A stretch of DNA of 64,000 nt from an uncultured Halomonas sp. (GTDB lineage Bacteria; Pseudomonadota; Gammaproteobacteria; Pseudomonadales; Halomonadaceae), in assembly GCF_947500835.1 (NCBI RefSeq), contig NZ_CANMTQ010000004.1, positions 297,650 to 361,649 of the forward strand, read 5' to 3'. The first letter of the stretch is position 1; the number at the start of each line of letters is the position of its first letter. The notes below the pieces were generated by a model. The model saw only the letters and a list, made by a program, of their open reading frames with translations, made no database searches and was not told the origin of the DNA. A program made the translations under genes and the position numbers. Of the stretch, positions 46,993 through 55,890 are shown piece by piece.

Positions 46993-47583
46993 ATGACGAC
47001 ATCTGCGAACGACAACAAGAACGAAAGAATGCAGCGCCTGGCGGCCATTCGACCGCGATTGGTCTCCTTTGCTCGTCTACAGCTTCGCGATCTCGCCCAG
47101 GCCGAAGATGTAGTACAGGAAGCCCTGGTTGCCGCCATGGAAAAAGATGCAAGCTTTCTAGGGCATTCGGGCTACGAAACCTGGGTGTTCGGCATTCTCA
47201 AGTTCAAGATTCTCGACGGTTTGCGCAGCCAGCGTCGACAAGGTAACTGGCGCCCTTGGGAGGATGAGCTGGATGACGGTGCTATCGAGCGTCAGTTCAA
47301 ACGCAATGGGCGCTGGGAAGACGCCGCGCGTCCTTCGAACTGGGGCGATCCGGAAGCCGCTTTCGTCAGCGAGCGTTTCTGGCAAGTTTTCGATGCCTGC
47401 ATGATCGCCCTGCCGGACAATATTGCGCGTATTTTTTCCTTGCGGGAGCTGATGGGTCTTTCCACCGAAGACATCTGCAAGGAAACCGGCATCAAGGAAA
47501 ACAACTGCTGGGTCATCCTGCATCGCGCCCGATTGCGCTTGCGCGCTTGCATCGAAAACGGCTGGCTTGCGGAGAAAGCGTAA
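46993..47583 (+). CDS. sigma-70 family RNA polymerase factor, ECF-like (TIGR02943 type)
   Basis: A 196-residue two-domain sigma factor: region 2 (about residues 15-80, with AQAEDVVQEALVAAMEK) and region 4 (about 130-185, with LRELMGLSTEDICKETG and NNCWVILHRARLRLR). It belongs to the group I know as TIGR02943. The ATG at 46993 is chosen; a GTG two codons upstream is possible, and neither has a strong ribosome site. It follows the transferase gene by 62 bases and overlaps the anti-sigma gene by one base (TAATG). Confidence 0.88.
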   Translation: MTTSANDNKNERMQRLAAIRPRLVSFARLQLRDLAQAEDVVQEALVAAMEKDASFLGHSGYETWVFGILKFKILDGLRSQRRQGNWRPWEDELDDGAIERQFKRNGRWEDAARPSNWGDPEAAFVSERFWQVFDACMIALPDNIARIFSLRELMGLSTEDICKETGIKENNCWVILHRARLRLRACIENGWLAEKA

Positions 47584-47813
47584 TGTTCAAACTGATGGTG
47601 TGTCGAGAAATCACCAAGCTGATGTCCCAGCGCCTGGATGCCCCTCTCGGTTTCAAGGATCGCCTATTGCTGCGCATGCACGTTGGCATGTGCGGCGCCT
47701 GCCACGAATGCAACAAGCAGTTCGAGCTATTGCATCAGGCTGGTAATGCCTATGAACCGCTCGCCGGCGAGCAAGACGCCATTGACGAAGATCCCACACG
47801 ATCAAATCCCTGA
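47583..47813 (+). CDS. zf-HC2-type anti-sigma factor
   Basis: A 76-residue soluble protein with the HxxxCxxC zinc motif (HVGMCGAC, about residues 39-46) preceded by CREITKLMSQRLD, as in zinc-binding anti-sigma factors. There is no membrane segment, so it would act in the cytoplasm, sensing redox or metal state through its thiols. Coupled by TAATG to the sigma gene, which it presumably holds inactive. Confidence 0.87.
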   Translation: MFKLMVCREITKLMSQRLDAPLGFKDRLLLRMHVGMCGACHECNKQFELLHQAGNAYEPLAGEQDAIDEDPTRSNP

Positions 47814-47887
47814 TGAAAACAACCCCACAACAAGCAGGCGCTCGCGCCCCGACGTGAGCAGTTCAACAAATCCTGGGATTTGCGGGT

Positions 47888-48886
47888 TTAATTTCCGGCA
47901 CTTTCGGGTACGTAGCACTCCACAACTTGATCGACAGCGCCGAACAACGATCCGCCGTCACGATCGAACATTTCGATGCGCACCCGATCGCCGAACTTGA
48001 GAAACGGCGTGCGGGCCTCGCCGTGCTCGAGCACCTCGAGCATACGCTTTTCCGCCAGACAGGCGGAGCCCCTGCTGCGATCGTAGTTGGAGATCGTGCC
48101 GGAGCCGATGATGGTGCCGGCCCCCAGCGCCCGCGTCTTGGCCGCATGGGCTACCAGGGTGGGAAAATCGAAGGTCATGTCGACACCGGCATTGGGACGG
48201 CCGAACAGCTCACCGTTGATATGGCTGACCATGTCGAGATGCACCTTGCCGCCCTGCCAATCGTCCCCCAACTCATCCGGGGTGATCGCCACCGGCGAGA
48301 AGGATGAGGACGGCTTGGCCTGGTAGAAGCCGAAGCCCTTGGCCAGCTCGCCGGGAATCAGGTTGCGCAGGGACACGTCGTTGACCAGCATCAGCAGCTG
48401 GATGTGCGCCTCCGACGCTTCGACAGCGGTTCCCATGGCCACATCGTCGGTGATGATCGCAAGCTCGGCTTCGAGATCGATGCCCCAGGCCTCGTCCGCC
48501 AGGCGAATCGGCGCGGTCGGTGCCAGGAAGGTATCGGAGCCGCCCTGGTACATCAGCGGATCGTGCCAGAAGCTCTCGGGCATCTCGGCGCCGCGGGCCT
48601 TGCGCACCAGCTCGACGTGGTTGACGTAGGCGCTGCCATCCGCCCAGTGATAGGCCCGCGGCAGCGGGCTGGCACAGTCTTCCGGTCGAAAATCGAAGGC
48701 CTCACTGCACTGGCCGTCATTCAGGGCTTGATAGCGTTCTTGCAAGCGCGAGGCCACCTGCGCCCAGTCATCAAGAGCCGCCTGCAGGGTTGGGGCGATA
48801 TCGTTTGCCGCCACGGAACGCTCGAGATTGCGAGAGACCAGCACCAGCTCGCCGTCGCGCCCCCGGTTCAGGGATGCCAGTTTCAT
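47888..48886 (-). CDS. fumarylacetoacetate hydrolase family protein
   Basis: A 332-residue FAH-superfamily enzyme, the likely last step of homogentisate degradation, producing fumarate and acetoacetate. Metal-binding acidic residues are in WGIDLEAELAIITDD, with GKGFGFYQAKPS and GTIIGSGTISNYDRSRGSACLAEKR downstream. It is third in the hppD-hmgA-fah run on the minus strand. No maleylacetoacetate isomerase (maiA) is encoded next to it, so isomerisation must be supplied elsewhere or differ. Confidence 0.92.
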   Translation of the reverse strand: MKLASLNRGRDGELVLVSRNLERSVAANDIAPTLQAALDDWAQVASRLQERYQALNDGQCSEAFDFRPEDCASPLPRAYHWADGSAYVNHVELVRKARGAEMPESFWHDPLMYQGGSDTFLAPTAPIRLADEAWGIDLEAELAIITDDVAMGTAVEASEAHIQLLMLVNDVSLRNLIPGELAKGFGFYQAKPSSSFSPVAITPDELGDDWQGGKVHLDMVSHINGELFGRPNAGVDMTFDFPTLVAHAAKTRALGAGTIIGSGTISNYDRSRGSACLAEKRMLEVLEHGEARTPFLKFGDRVRIEMFDRDGGSLFGAVDQVVECYVPESAGN

Positions 48887-48920
48887 TGAAAACTCCTTGC
48901 CAACACAGAAATTGAAACCA

Positions 48921-50060
48921 TCATTCGGCCTTACCCGGGGCCTGCCAGGAATTCACGTAGGCCGGATTCTCGACGCCTTGCGCCGCCTCGGTGATGCGCA
49001 GGCTGCGTCGAGTATCGATCATCACCGCGACTTCATCCGTGAAGGTCGCGGGATCGTCCTGGCTCTTCTTGAGGGCCTTGGGGTGAGGGCCATGGGCGAA
49101 GCCGCAGGGATGGAAGGTGATCATGCCCTGCTCGATGTTGTCCCGGGAAAAGAAGTTGCCGCGGTGATAGAACAACACTTCGTCGTAATCGTCGTTGTTG
49201 TGATAGAACGGCACCTTGAGCGCTCCCCGGTCGGATTCGATGGGCCGAGGGCAGAAGGTGCAGACAACGAAGCCACGCGCCACGAAGGTGGTATGGGCTG
49301 ACGGCGGCAGATGATAGCGATGGCTCATCACCGGGCGAATATCGCGCCAGTTGAGGCGCACCACGGTGTTTTCACCGTGCCAGCCCACCGCATCCAGCGG
49401 GTTGAAGGGAAAGGTGACGGTGGAAATTTCCCCCAGGCGTTTGACCCGAACCTGCCAGGTGTTCTCGTCCTGCTGATCGTGGAACGCCTGATCGAGGTGC
49501 GGATGATCCAGCACCGCCGGATCGAAGATGGCGTTGGGCCCGAGCATGCCCTTGTCCGGAAGCCGGTAGGCACCATCGACATTCTCGATCATCAGGATTT
49601 CGCATTTTGCTTGAGACGCAAGCCGCCAGGCGGTGCCCCGAGGGATCACCAGATAATCGCCGTCACGAAACCCGAGGTGCCCGTAGTCGCAATAGAGCGC
49701 CCCCTCGCCGTGGTGGATGAACAGCAGCTGATCGCCGTCGCTGTTTCGCACCAGATGGCGCATCGGTTCATTCAGGCGCCAGAAGCGCAGTTCGATATCC
49801 GCGTTGTCGAGTACCACCGGCGCCTGCCAGGGGCAGGTCGGCGCCGCCTCGATGGCATTGAGATCGAAGGCATGCGGACGCAGTGGCCCTTCCCAATCGA
49901 TCCAGCCGGTGGGGGGATGTTTATGATGCATGTGGCTGACCGGGCCGAAAAAGCCTTCGCGCCCCAGTTCACGCTCGAAGGTACCGTCGGGCAGATCGCA
50001 GTGGGCCTGGCGGGAATGCGTGCCTTCCCGGATGGGGAAGTTGATCCAGCGGTGGCTCAT
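48921..50060 (-). CDS. hmgA: homogentisate 1,2-dioxygenase
   Basis: A 379-residue cupin-type dioxygenase opening the homogentisate ring to maleylacetoacetate. Iron-ligand candidates are in ITFHPCGFAHGPHPKA and the nearby FYHNNDDYDEVLFYHRGNF. It is shorter than the roughly 430-residue enzyme of pseudomonads and mammals and represents the compact form. It lies 51 bases downstream of hppD and 34 upstream of fah; all three are likely one transcript. Confidence 0.9.
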   Translation of the reverse strand: MSHRWINFPIREGTHSRQAHCDLPDGTFERELGREGFFGPVSHMHHKHPPTGWIDWEGPLRPHAFDLNAIEAAPTCPWQAPVVLDNADIELRFWRLNEPMRHLVRNSDGDQLLFIHHGEGALYCDYGHLGFRDGDYLVIPRGTAWRLASQAKCEILMIENVDGAYRLPDKGMLGPNAIFDPAVLDHPHLDQAFHDQQDENTWQVRVKRLGEISTVTFPFNPLDAVGWHGENTVVRLNWRDIRPVMSHRYHLPPSAHTTFVARGFVVCTFCPRPIESDRGALKVPFYHNNDDYDEVLFYHRGNFFSRDNIEQGMITFHPCGFAHGPHPKALKKSQDDPATFTDEVAVMIDTRRSLRITEAAQGVENPAYVNSWQAPGKAE

Positions 50061-50111
50061 GATGGACTCCTCGCGATGGCTGACAGGGTGATATCAAAAC
50101 GCTGCCGCTCA

Positions 50112-51221
50112 TTATTCCTTGAGCACGCCGCGGCGAATCTGATCCTCCTCGATGGACTCGAACAGGGCCTTGAAATTGCCTTCGCCGAACCCCTCATTGC
50201 CCTTGCGCTGAATGATCTCGAAGAAGATCGGGCCGATGACCGTTTCGGTGAAGATCTGCAGCAGGATCCCTTCACGCGGGGCACCGTCCACCAAGAGATT
50301 CAATTCGCGCAGATCCTCGATTTTCTCCTCGTGATTGGGCACTCGCTTGTCGAGCTTCTCGTAGTAGGTGTCCGGGGTGGTCAGAAACCTGATGCCGTTG
50401 TTCTTCAAGCCGCGCACCGTGGCGTAGATGTCATCCGTGGCCATAGCCAGGTGCTGGATACCCTCGCCGTTGTATTCCCGCAGGAATTCGGCGATCTGGG
50501 AGTTGTCGTCGGCGGATTCGTTGATGGGGATGTGCATCTTGCCGCAGGGGGCGGTCATGGCCCGGGAGAATAGCCCGGTCTTCTTGCCGGCGATGTCGAA
50601 GTAGCGAATCTCGCGGAAATTGGCGATATCGGTATAAAAATTCGCCCAGACGTCCATCTGGCTACGATCGACGTTGTGAGTCAGATGATCGAGCACCTTT
50701 AGCCCTACGCTATTGGCGTTCTTGTCGATGCCGGCACTCGATCCAGTCAAGGGTTCGAAGTCGATGTCGTAGATAGTGCGCCCCTTGCCATCGACCTTTT
50801 GATCGACGAAATAGAGCAGCGAGCCGCCGATGCCTTTGACCGCCGGGATACCTACCTCCCCTGGCCCTACCGATGTTTCTGCGGGTTCCGCGCCCTGATC
50901 CACGGCGTAGTCGAATGCCTGCCGAGCGTCGGCTACCTTCCAGGCCATGGCGCAGGCGCTGGGCCCGTGCACCTGGGCAAATTCGGCGGCCTGGCTATTC
51001 GGCTCGGCGTTGAGCACGAAGTTGATGCCTTCCTGCTGAAACAGACTGACCGCCTTGGAGCGGTGCTTGCGCGTCTCGGTGAACCCCATCCGCAGGAAAA
51101 GCTCGCGCAGCGCCTGCAGTCCCTCGACGGTAGGCGCCGTGTATTCGACGAACTCGAAACCATCGGTACCGATGGGGTTATGCTGGGAAACCTGCGGCGT
51201 CGTGGAAGCGGAAGCATGCAT
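50112..51221 (-). CDS. hppD: 4-hydroxyphenylpyruvate dioxygenase
   Basis: A 369-residue Fe(II) enzyme that converts 4-hydroxyphenylpyruvate to homogentisate. It has two VOC domains, with the C-terminal iron ligands in GEGIQHLAMATDDI and the final Glu in ILLQIFTETVIGPIFFEIIQRKGNEGFGEGNF (split across the C-terminal region). Normal length. First gene of the homogentisate operon; a perfect TyrR box lies about 220 bases upstream, so activation by the adjacent TyrR/PhhR protein in response to Phe/Tyr is likely. Confidence 0.95.
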   Translation of the reverse strand: MHASASTTPQVSQHNPIGTDGFEFVEYTAPTVEGLQALRELFLRMGFTETRKHRSKAVSLFQQEGINFVLNAEPNSQAAEFAQVHGPSACAMAWKVADARQAFDYAVDQGAEPAETSVGPGEVGIPAVKGIGGSLLYFVDQKVDGKGRTIYDIDFEPLTGSSAGIDKNANSVGLKVLDHLTHNVDRSQMDVWANFYTDIANFREIRYFDIAGKKTGLFSRAMTAPCGKMHIPINESADDNSQIAEFLREYNGEGIQHLAMATDDIYATVRGLKNNGIRFLTTPDTYYEKLDKRVPNHEEKIEDLRELNLLVDGAPREGILLQIFTETVIGPIFFEIIQRKGNEGFGEGNFKALFESIEEDQIRRGVLKE

Positions 51222-51441
51222 GATTCATCTCCAAGGGTTGTTATTGGGTGATCTCGTCAGCGTTTCGACAAGCGATGCATTCAAAGTCAGCGTAAGCCCC
51301 TTGACGACGCGTCATGACGCGTTTTCATTCCTCCGATTCACCTAACCGGCGCAATTTCGGTATCCTCTTTGTCAAGAAATACTGACAAGCCCGCACACAA
51401 CGCCTGATAGCGGCCTCTCGCGGCGCAAAAGGCTGACGATC

Positions 51442-51459
51442 TGTAAAGCTAGATTTACA
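51442..51459. promoter_or_regulatory. TyrR/PhhR box upstream of hppD
   Basis: TGTAAA, six bases, TTTACA: a perfect match to the TyrR box palindrome, centred about 230 bases before the hppD start and 15 bases after the end of the regulator gene. Strong site for the TyrR-family protein encoded next to it. Confidence 0.85.
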
Positions 51460-51473
51460 GCGATCTTCTTTCG

Positions 51474-53030
51474 TCAATCATCATGGCCGATGCCGTAGCG
51501 CTTGAGCTTGTTGGCTATGGTGGTATGTGACACGCCCAGTCGCCGCGCCAGCAGGCGACTCGAAGAGTATTCGGGATAGAGAGAGGCAAGCACGCGCTTT
51601 TCCACCTTGCCGAGAATATCGCTGAGCGAACCGTCGAGATCGACACCGGAAACCCCCGGCGCTTGAGCGATGGCGGGCAGGCGCAGATCGCGCGCCTGAA
51701 GCTCGTCGCCTTCGCATAGCGATACTGCCTGGAACAGTACGTTCTCGAGTTGACGCACATTGCCCGGCCAGTGATACGTCGACAACTTCTTGACCACCGA
51801 CCCGGAAAGCCCTGGGGGTCGACAGCCGATGTGGCGGGCGGCACGATCAATGAAGCGTCGGGCAAGCTCCTCGATGCCGTCCAGGCAGTCGCGCAATGGT
51901 GGAATATGTATCGAGAGGACATTGAGGCGATGATAGAGATCCTGGCGGAAAAGGCCCTCGGCACACAGCCGTGGCAGGTCCTGTTGAGTGGCACACATTA
52001 CCCGCACGTTCAGATAGGTTTCCTCGTCGCTGCCCACCCGCCGAAAACCGCCGTCCTGAAGAAACCGCAGCAGCTTGACCTGCAGGCGCGGGCTCATCTC
52101 GCCCACTTCGTCGAGAAAGATGGTACCGCCAGCGGTCAGCTCCAGAAGCCCCAGCTTGCCTTCGGGTCGCGCGCCCTCAAAAGCGCCCGGTGCATAGCCG
52201 AACAGCTCGGTCTCGGCCATCGATTCCGGTAGCCCCGCACAGCTGAGAACCATGAACGGCGCCTGGCCGCAGGGGCTCGCCAGATGACAGGCGCGTGCCA
52301 GCAGTTCCTTGCCGGTACCGGTTTCCCCCTCGATCAACAAGGGCGCGTCCAGCGGCGCCATGCGTCGCGCTTGTTGCACCACCTCCGCAAGTCCCGGGCT
52401 GGCCTGGAAGATTGCCTCGAAGCCGTGCATCTCCTGGCGCTGAACCTGATAGATACGCTCGCCGACACGATCGGCGCGGTGCAGCGTCACTACCGCCCCG
52501 GCCAGAGAAGCGACATCGTCCTCGCCGGTATGCAACGGCGCAATGTCGGCCAGATAGCTGGTTTCCTTGAGCGTCAGCCGCAGCCCGTTGACGCGAGCGT
52601 TGTTACGCCGCACCAGCTCGGGCAGATCAATATCCTGGGCATAGCGATCCAGGGACAGGCCGGGCACTTCGTCCACCCGCACGCCGAGCATCTGACCGGC
52701 GGCCCGGTTGGCGGCCACGATACGACCCTGCATGTCGATGGACATGACGGGATAAGTAAGCGATGACAGCAAGGCATCGAGCTCCAGATGACGCCGCTCG
52801 CTGGGCATCAGCTCGACACGCTTGACGCCAAAGACGCCCTCCACCGCTTCGAGCCTGGGCCGGAGCGTGGCCAACTGGGCATTGAGCAGGTGCGGTACGT
52901 GAAGATAGACGCTATTGCCCTGATCGCCGCCGACCTCCCCGCGCGCCACATTGAGACCGTAATCGGCGAAGTGAGCCACGATATCCCGCAGGATGCCGAT
53001 ACGATTCCGACAATGAAACTTGAGGCGCAT
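51474..53030 (-). CDS. phhR: TyrR/PhhR-family transcriptional regulator
   Basis: A 518-residue regulator with an N-terminal ACT domain (about 1-75), PAS domain (80-190), AAA+ domain (205-430; Walker A GETGTGKE, Walker B GGTIFLDEVGE) and a C-terminal Fis-type HTH (475-515, SSRLLARRLGVSHTTIANKL). The sigma-54 contact motif is GAFEGA, not GAFTGA, which fits TyrR-like proteins that act with sigma-70. It lies between, and presumably controls, phhAB (divergent) and hppD-hmgA-fah (downstream). Confidence 0.93.
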   Translation of the reverse strand: MRLKFHCRNRIGILRDIVAHFADYGLNVARGEVGGDQGNSVYLHVPHLLNAQLATLRPRLEAVEGVFGVKRVELMPSERRHLELDALLSSLTYPVMSIDMQGRIVAANRAAGQMLGVRVDEVPGLSLDRYAQDIDLPELVRRNNARVNGLRLTLKETSYLADIAPLHTGEDDVASLAGAVVTLHRADRVGERIYQVQRQEMHGFEAIFQASPGLAEVVQQARRMAPLDAPLLIEGETGTGKELLARACHLASPCGQAPFMVLSCAGLPESMAETELFGYAPGAFEGARPEGKLGLLELTAGGTIFLDEVGEMSPRLQVKLLRFLQDGGFRRVGSDEETYLNVRVMCATQQDLPRLCAEGLFRQDLYHRLNVLSIHIPPLRDCLDGIEELARRFIDRAARHIGCRPPGLSGSVVKKLSTYHWPGNVRQLENVLFQAVSLCEGDELQARDLRLPAIAQAPGVSGVDLDGSLSDILGKVEKRVLASLYPEYSSSRLLARRLGVSHTTIANKLKRYGIGHDD

Positions 53031-53094
53031 GATCGGCTCGACTTGATGGACAGAAAAGACACTGCGGATTCAGCGTCACGCTATCCTGACTCGC

Positions 53095-53112
53095 TGTCAA
53101 CATTGTGTTACA
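53095..53112. promoter_or_regulatory. imperfect TyrR box upstream of phhA
   Basis: TGTCAA, six bases, GTTACA: ten of twelve conserved positions of a TyrR box, within the 277-base gap between the divergent regulator and phhA. Plausible operator for phhAB or for autoregulation; weaker than the site at 51442. Confidence 0.5.
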
Positions 53113-53307
53113 CCCGCCTGCTACCTGGGTGTGACAGCCAGCGTCTTCCACGCTGACTGAATCAGTGACTTTGCTCGCGTCATGAAAGATTGACGCAAGA
53201 TTTCGTGTTTCGGACAGAGCGCTCAGTAGCACGGCGCTTCGAGTCGGTGAAAAAACGCTATTCTGAGAATTGAACCCGGCTACAAACACAATGGGCGGGA
53301 GCACAGG

Positions 53308-54120
53308 ATGAATAAGCCAAAGACGAAAAAGCCGACCCAGTATCAGGCTCACCAGCCGGATGCGAACGGCATCATTCACTATAGCGACACTGAAAACGCG
53401 ACCTGGCAGGCGCTGATGCGTCGCCAGAAGAACCTCATCGAAGGTCGCGTCTGTCAGGAGTACCTCGAGGGTCTCGAACGCCTGGCGCTGCCCGAGGATC
53501 GCATTCCCCAGCTTGGCGATATCGACCGCGTGTTGAGCCAGGCCACCGGCTGGCGGACTGCCCAGGTGCCGGCACTCATTCCTTTCAACACCTTCTTCGA
53601 GCTGTTGGCCGAGCGTCGCTTTCCCGTGGCGACCTTCATCCGCACGCCTGAAGAAATGGATTACCTGCAGGAGCCGGATATCTTTCACGAGATCTTCGGC
53701 CACTGCCCGATGCTGACCAACCCGGCGTTTGCCGAATTCACCGCCACCTATGGCAAGCTGGGGCTGGCGGCGAGCAAGGAGGAGCGTGTCTATCTGGCAC
53801 GCCTTTACTGGATGACCGTCGAGTTTGGGCTGGTGGATACTGCCCAAGGCCGTCGTATCTATGGAGGTGGCATCATCTCCTCGCCTAAGGAGACGCTGCA
53901 TGCGTTATCAAACGTGCCAGCGCATCATCCATTCGATCCGATTGATGCCTTGCGCACCCCCTATCGCATCGACATTCTGCAGCCGCTTTACTATGTGATC
54001 GACGAGCTGAGCGCGCTACAGGAACTCGCAGAACAGGACATCATGGCCATGGTGCACGAGGCCATGCAGCATGGACTGTTCGCACCGACCTTCGAACCCA
54101 AGCAGCCGGCCAGCGCCTGA
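53308..54120 (+). CDS. phhA: phenylalanine 4-monooxygenase
   Basis: A 270-residue pterin-dependent iron enzyme hydroxylating Phe to Tyr. The facial triad is visible: His127 and His132 in HEIFGHCPML, and the Glu in WMTVEFGLVD. Single-domain bacterial form without a regulatory ACT domain; a few extra N-terminal Lys/Gln residues precede the core. Followed after 36 bases by phhB, which recycles the pterin. Confidence 0.96.
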   Translation: MNKPKTKKPTQYQAHQPDANGIIHYSDTENATWQALMRRQKNLIEGRVCQEYLEGLERLALPEDRIPQLGDIDRVLSQATGWRTAQVPALIPFNTFFELLAERRFPVATFIRTPEEMDYLQEPDIFHEIFGHCPMLTNPAFAEFTATYGKLGLAASKEERVYLARLYWMTVEFGLVDTAQGRRIYGGGIISSPKETLHALSNVPAHHPFDPIDALRTPYRIDILQPLYYVIDELSALQELAEQDIMAMVHEAMQHGLFAPTFEPKQPASA

Positions 54121-54156
54121 CCACCCATAAATAAATGCCCTGACAGGAGCCTTTAC

Positions 54157-54495
54157 ATGAGTCAACTTTCTCAGCAGTCCTGCGAAGCCTGCAGCATCGA
54201 TGCCCCTCACGTCACCCAGGAGCAGATCGACGAATTCAAGACTGCCATACCCGACTGGACAATTGCCGAGCGGGACGGAGTCCCACAGTTGGAGCGGGTG
54301 TTCACGTTCCGCAACTTCAAGCAGGCGCTAGAGTTTACCAATCGCGTGGGCGAGATTGCCGAAGAAGCCGGCCACCACCCGGCGCTGCTGACCGAGTGGG
54401 GCAAGGTCACGGTGACCTGGTGGTCCCATGCCATCAAGGGCCTGCACAAGAACGACTTCATCCTGGCGGCACGGACCGATGAGCTGGCGTCGTAA
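54157..54495 (+). CDS. phhB: pterin-4a-carbinolamine dehydratase
   Basis: A 112-residue dehydratase that regenerates the pterin cofactor after each PhhA turnover. The active-site motif [23 protein letters not shown] contains the expected His pair and Trp residues. AGGAG lies ahead of the ATG. Second gene of the phhAB unit. Confidence 0.95.
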   Translation: MSQLSQQSCEACSIDAPHVTQEQIDEFKTAIPDWTIAERDGVPQLERVFTFRNFKQALEFTNRVGEIAEEAGHHPALLTEWGKVTVTWWSHAIKGLHKNDFILAARTDELAS

Positions 54496-54504
54496 GAAAA
54501 CGCT

Positions 54505-54978
54505 TCAGGAACCCGCCGCGGTCTCGGTCACGCCCTGAAGAATCTGAGTGATCTTGTCTAGCGGCAGATCGCACTCCTGCAACCCATGGCGCTCCGCCAG
54601 ATAAGCGGGATCGTTCCACTCGATGCGGGTTCCTTCCTCGGTTTCGCGCAGCACCATCTTCTGGGGCAGATCCAGCGCGGTGCTGCCCTGGCACTGCATC
54701 AGCGGCGTACCCGCCTTGGGATTGCCGAAGATCACCGTGCGGATGGGTGGCAGCTGCATATCCACCTTCTCGGCATTCTGGGTATGATCGATCACGGTGA
54801 ACAGCGTCAACCCCTTGGACTCCAGCGCGTCTTTCAGGCGCGACTCCACCTCGGCTACCGGAGCTTGGGCCGTCACATGTTCGATACCCGGGAATGCATT
54901 CTCCGACGCCGCCCCAGCAATACCGACCTGAGCCGCAAGCGCAAACGAGGCCAGTGTCATCAAGAACTTTGCTTTCAT
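54505..54978 (-). CDS. exported DUF302 protein
   Basis: A 157-residue DUF302 protein with a signal peptide (MKAKFLMTLASF..., cleaved near AGA). DUF302 features are FTVIDHTQNAEK, the conserved VIFGNPKAGTPLMQ and a C-terminal helix. Periplasmic; function unknown, sometimes found in metal or lipid contexts. The ATG at 54978 has GGAG nine bases ahead. Convergent with phhB with only nine bases between stops. Confidence 0.87.
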   Translation of the reverse strand: MKAKFLMTLASFALAAQVGIAGAASENAFPGIEHVTAQAPVAEVESRLKDALESKGLTLFTVIDHTQNAEKVDMQLPPIRTVIFGNPKAGTPLMQCQGSTALDLPQKMVLRETEEGTRIEWNDPAYLAERHGLQECDLPLDKITQILQGVTETAAGS

Positions 54979-55028
54979 ATCGTCAAACTCCTGTTTTGTA
55001 ATATGCACGCGCTGCCGCCAGGCGGCCG

Positions 55029-55700
55029 TTAGCCGATGCGATCCACCAGTTCGTTGAGATCCGAGACGGTCATATCCGGATCGCCGCCCCAGGTATCGAA
55101 AGGCGCCTCGGCGCTGCGACGTATCCAGGCCGCGTGAAGACCGGCATGCTTGGCACCGATCAGATCGAAGGGATTGGATGAGATCAGCCAGACGTCTTGG
55201 GCGGCCACTTCCAGCCTTGTATGCAGATGCGCATACACCGCCGGATCGGGCTTGAAACGCTTGACCTCCTCGACGCTGACAATGTCCTCGAAGTGTTCGA
55301 GAATGCCCGCCTGCTCGAGCAATCCGCTTACCGCCTTGCGGCTGCCGTTGGAAAACGCCACGCAGCGAAGCCTCGATGAATCTGCCAGTCGCGCCAAGGC
55401 ATCCGCCGCATCGGGAAACGCCGGCAGGCGCCCGTAGGTCGCCATCAGCGCGTCCTTGTCATTGTCGGAAAGCTGCGTTCTCAAGGCGCGATCGACGAAC
55501 TCCAGTGCATCCCGGGTGCATTGCGAAAAGTCAGCGTAGGCGCCCATCAAGCCGCGGCGAAAGGCATACTCGAGCTGCTTGTCGCGCCAGCGCTGGGAAA
55601 AGGTAGGGGTTTGATCGCCGACCAGCTCCTGCAGCTGCTCGTTGATCCCCTGGGTATCGATCAGGGTGCCGTAGACATCGAAGGCCAGAACCGTGGACAT
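55029..55700 (-). CDS. haloacid dehalogenase type II / HAD hydrolase
   Basis: A 223-residue HAD protein close to L-2-haloacid dehalogenases. The nucleophile Asp is in AFDVYGTLIDT (Asp8), motif II in AFSNGSRKAV, the Lys in VKRFKPDPAVY, and the acidic motif IV region in ISSNPFDLIGAKHAG. No second Asp follows two residues after the nucleophile (it is DVY), the pattern of dehalogenases rather than phosphatases. Stand-alone gene at the edge of the cassette region; natural substrate unknown. Confidence 0.9.
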   Translation of the reverse strand: MSTVLAFDVYGTLIDTQGINEQLQELVGDQTPTFSQRWRDKQLEYAFRRGLMGAYADFSQCTRDALEFVDRALRTQLSDNDKDALMATYGRLPAFPDAADALARLADSSRLRCVAFSNGSRKAVSGLLEQAGILEHFEDIVSVEEVKRFKPDPAVYAHLHTRLEVAAQDVWLISSNPFDLIGAKHAGLHAAWIRRSAEAPFDTWGGDPDMTVSDLNELVDRIG

Positions 55701-55890
55701 CGCGCCCTCCTTGGTAGAATTGGGGTTCGGTTTTCAGTCTCGCCCATGGCCGGGGTGATGTCGACAAGCTGGCCACTCACCAGTCGCCCCCAACGCGAAG
55801 TCGATGGTCGTCTCTTGTGCGCACAATCTGAATGTAGCCCCCCCTGCACCATGACAGAATCTAGACGCATGCAAAAGAAAGGGTTTCCCC

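Noticed and set aside
53107..53135. ACACCC...GGGTGT inverted repeat in the phhA upstream gap
   Set aside because: Symmetric, but I cannot assign it to a known regulator; it may be coincidental next to the weak TyrR box.
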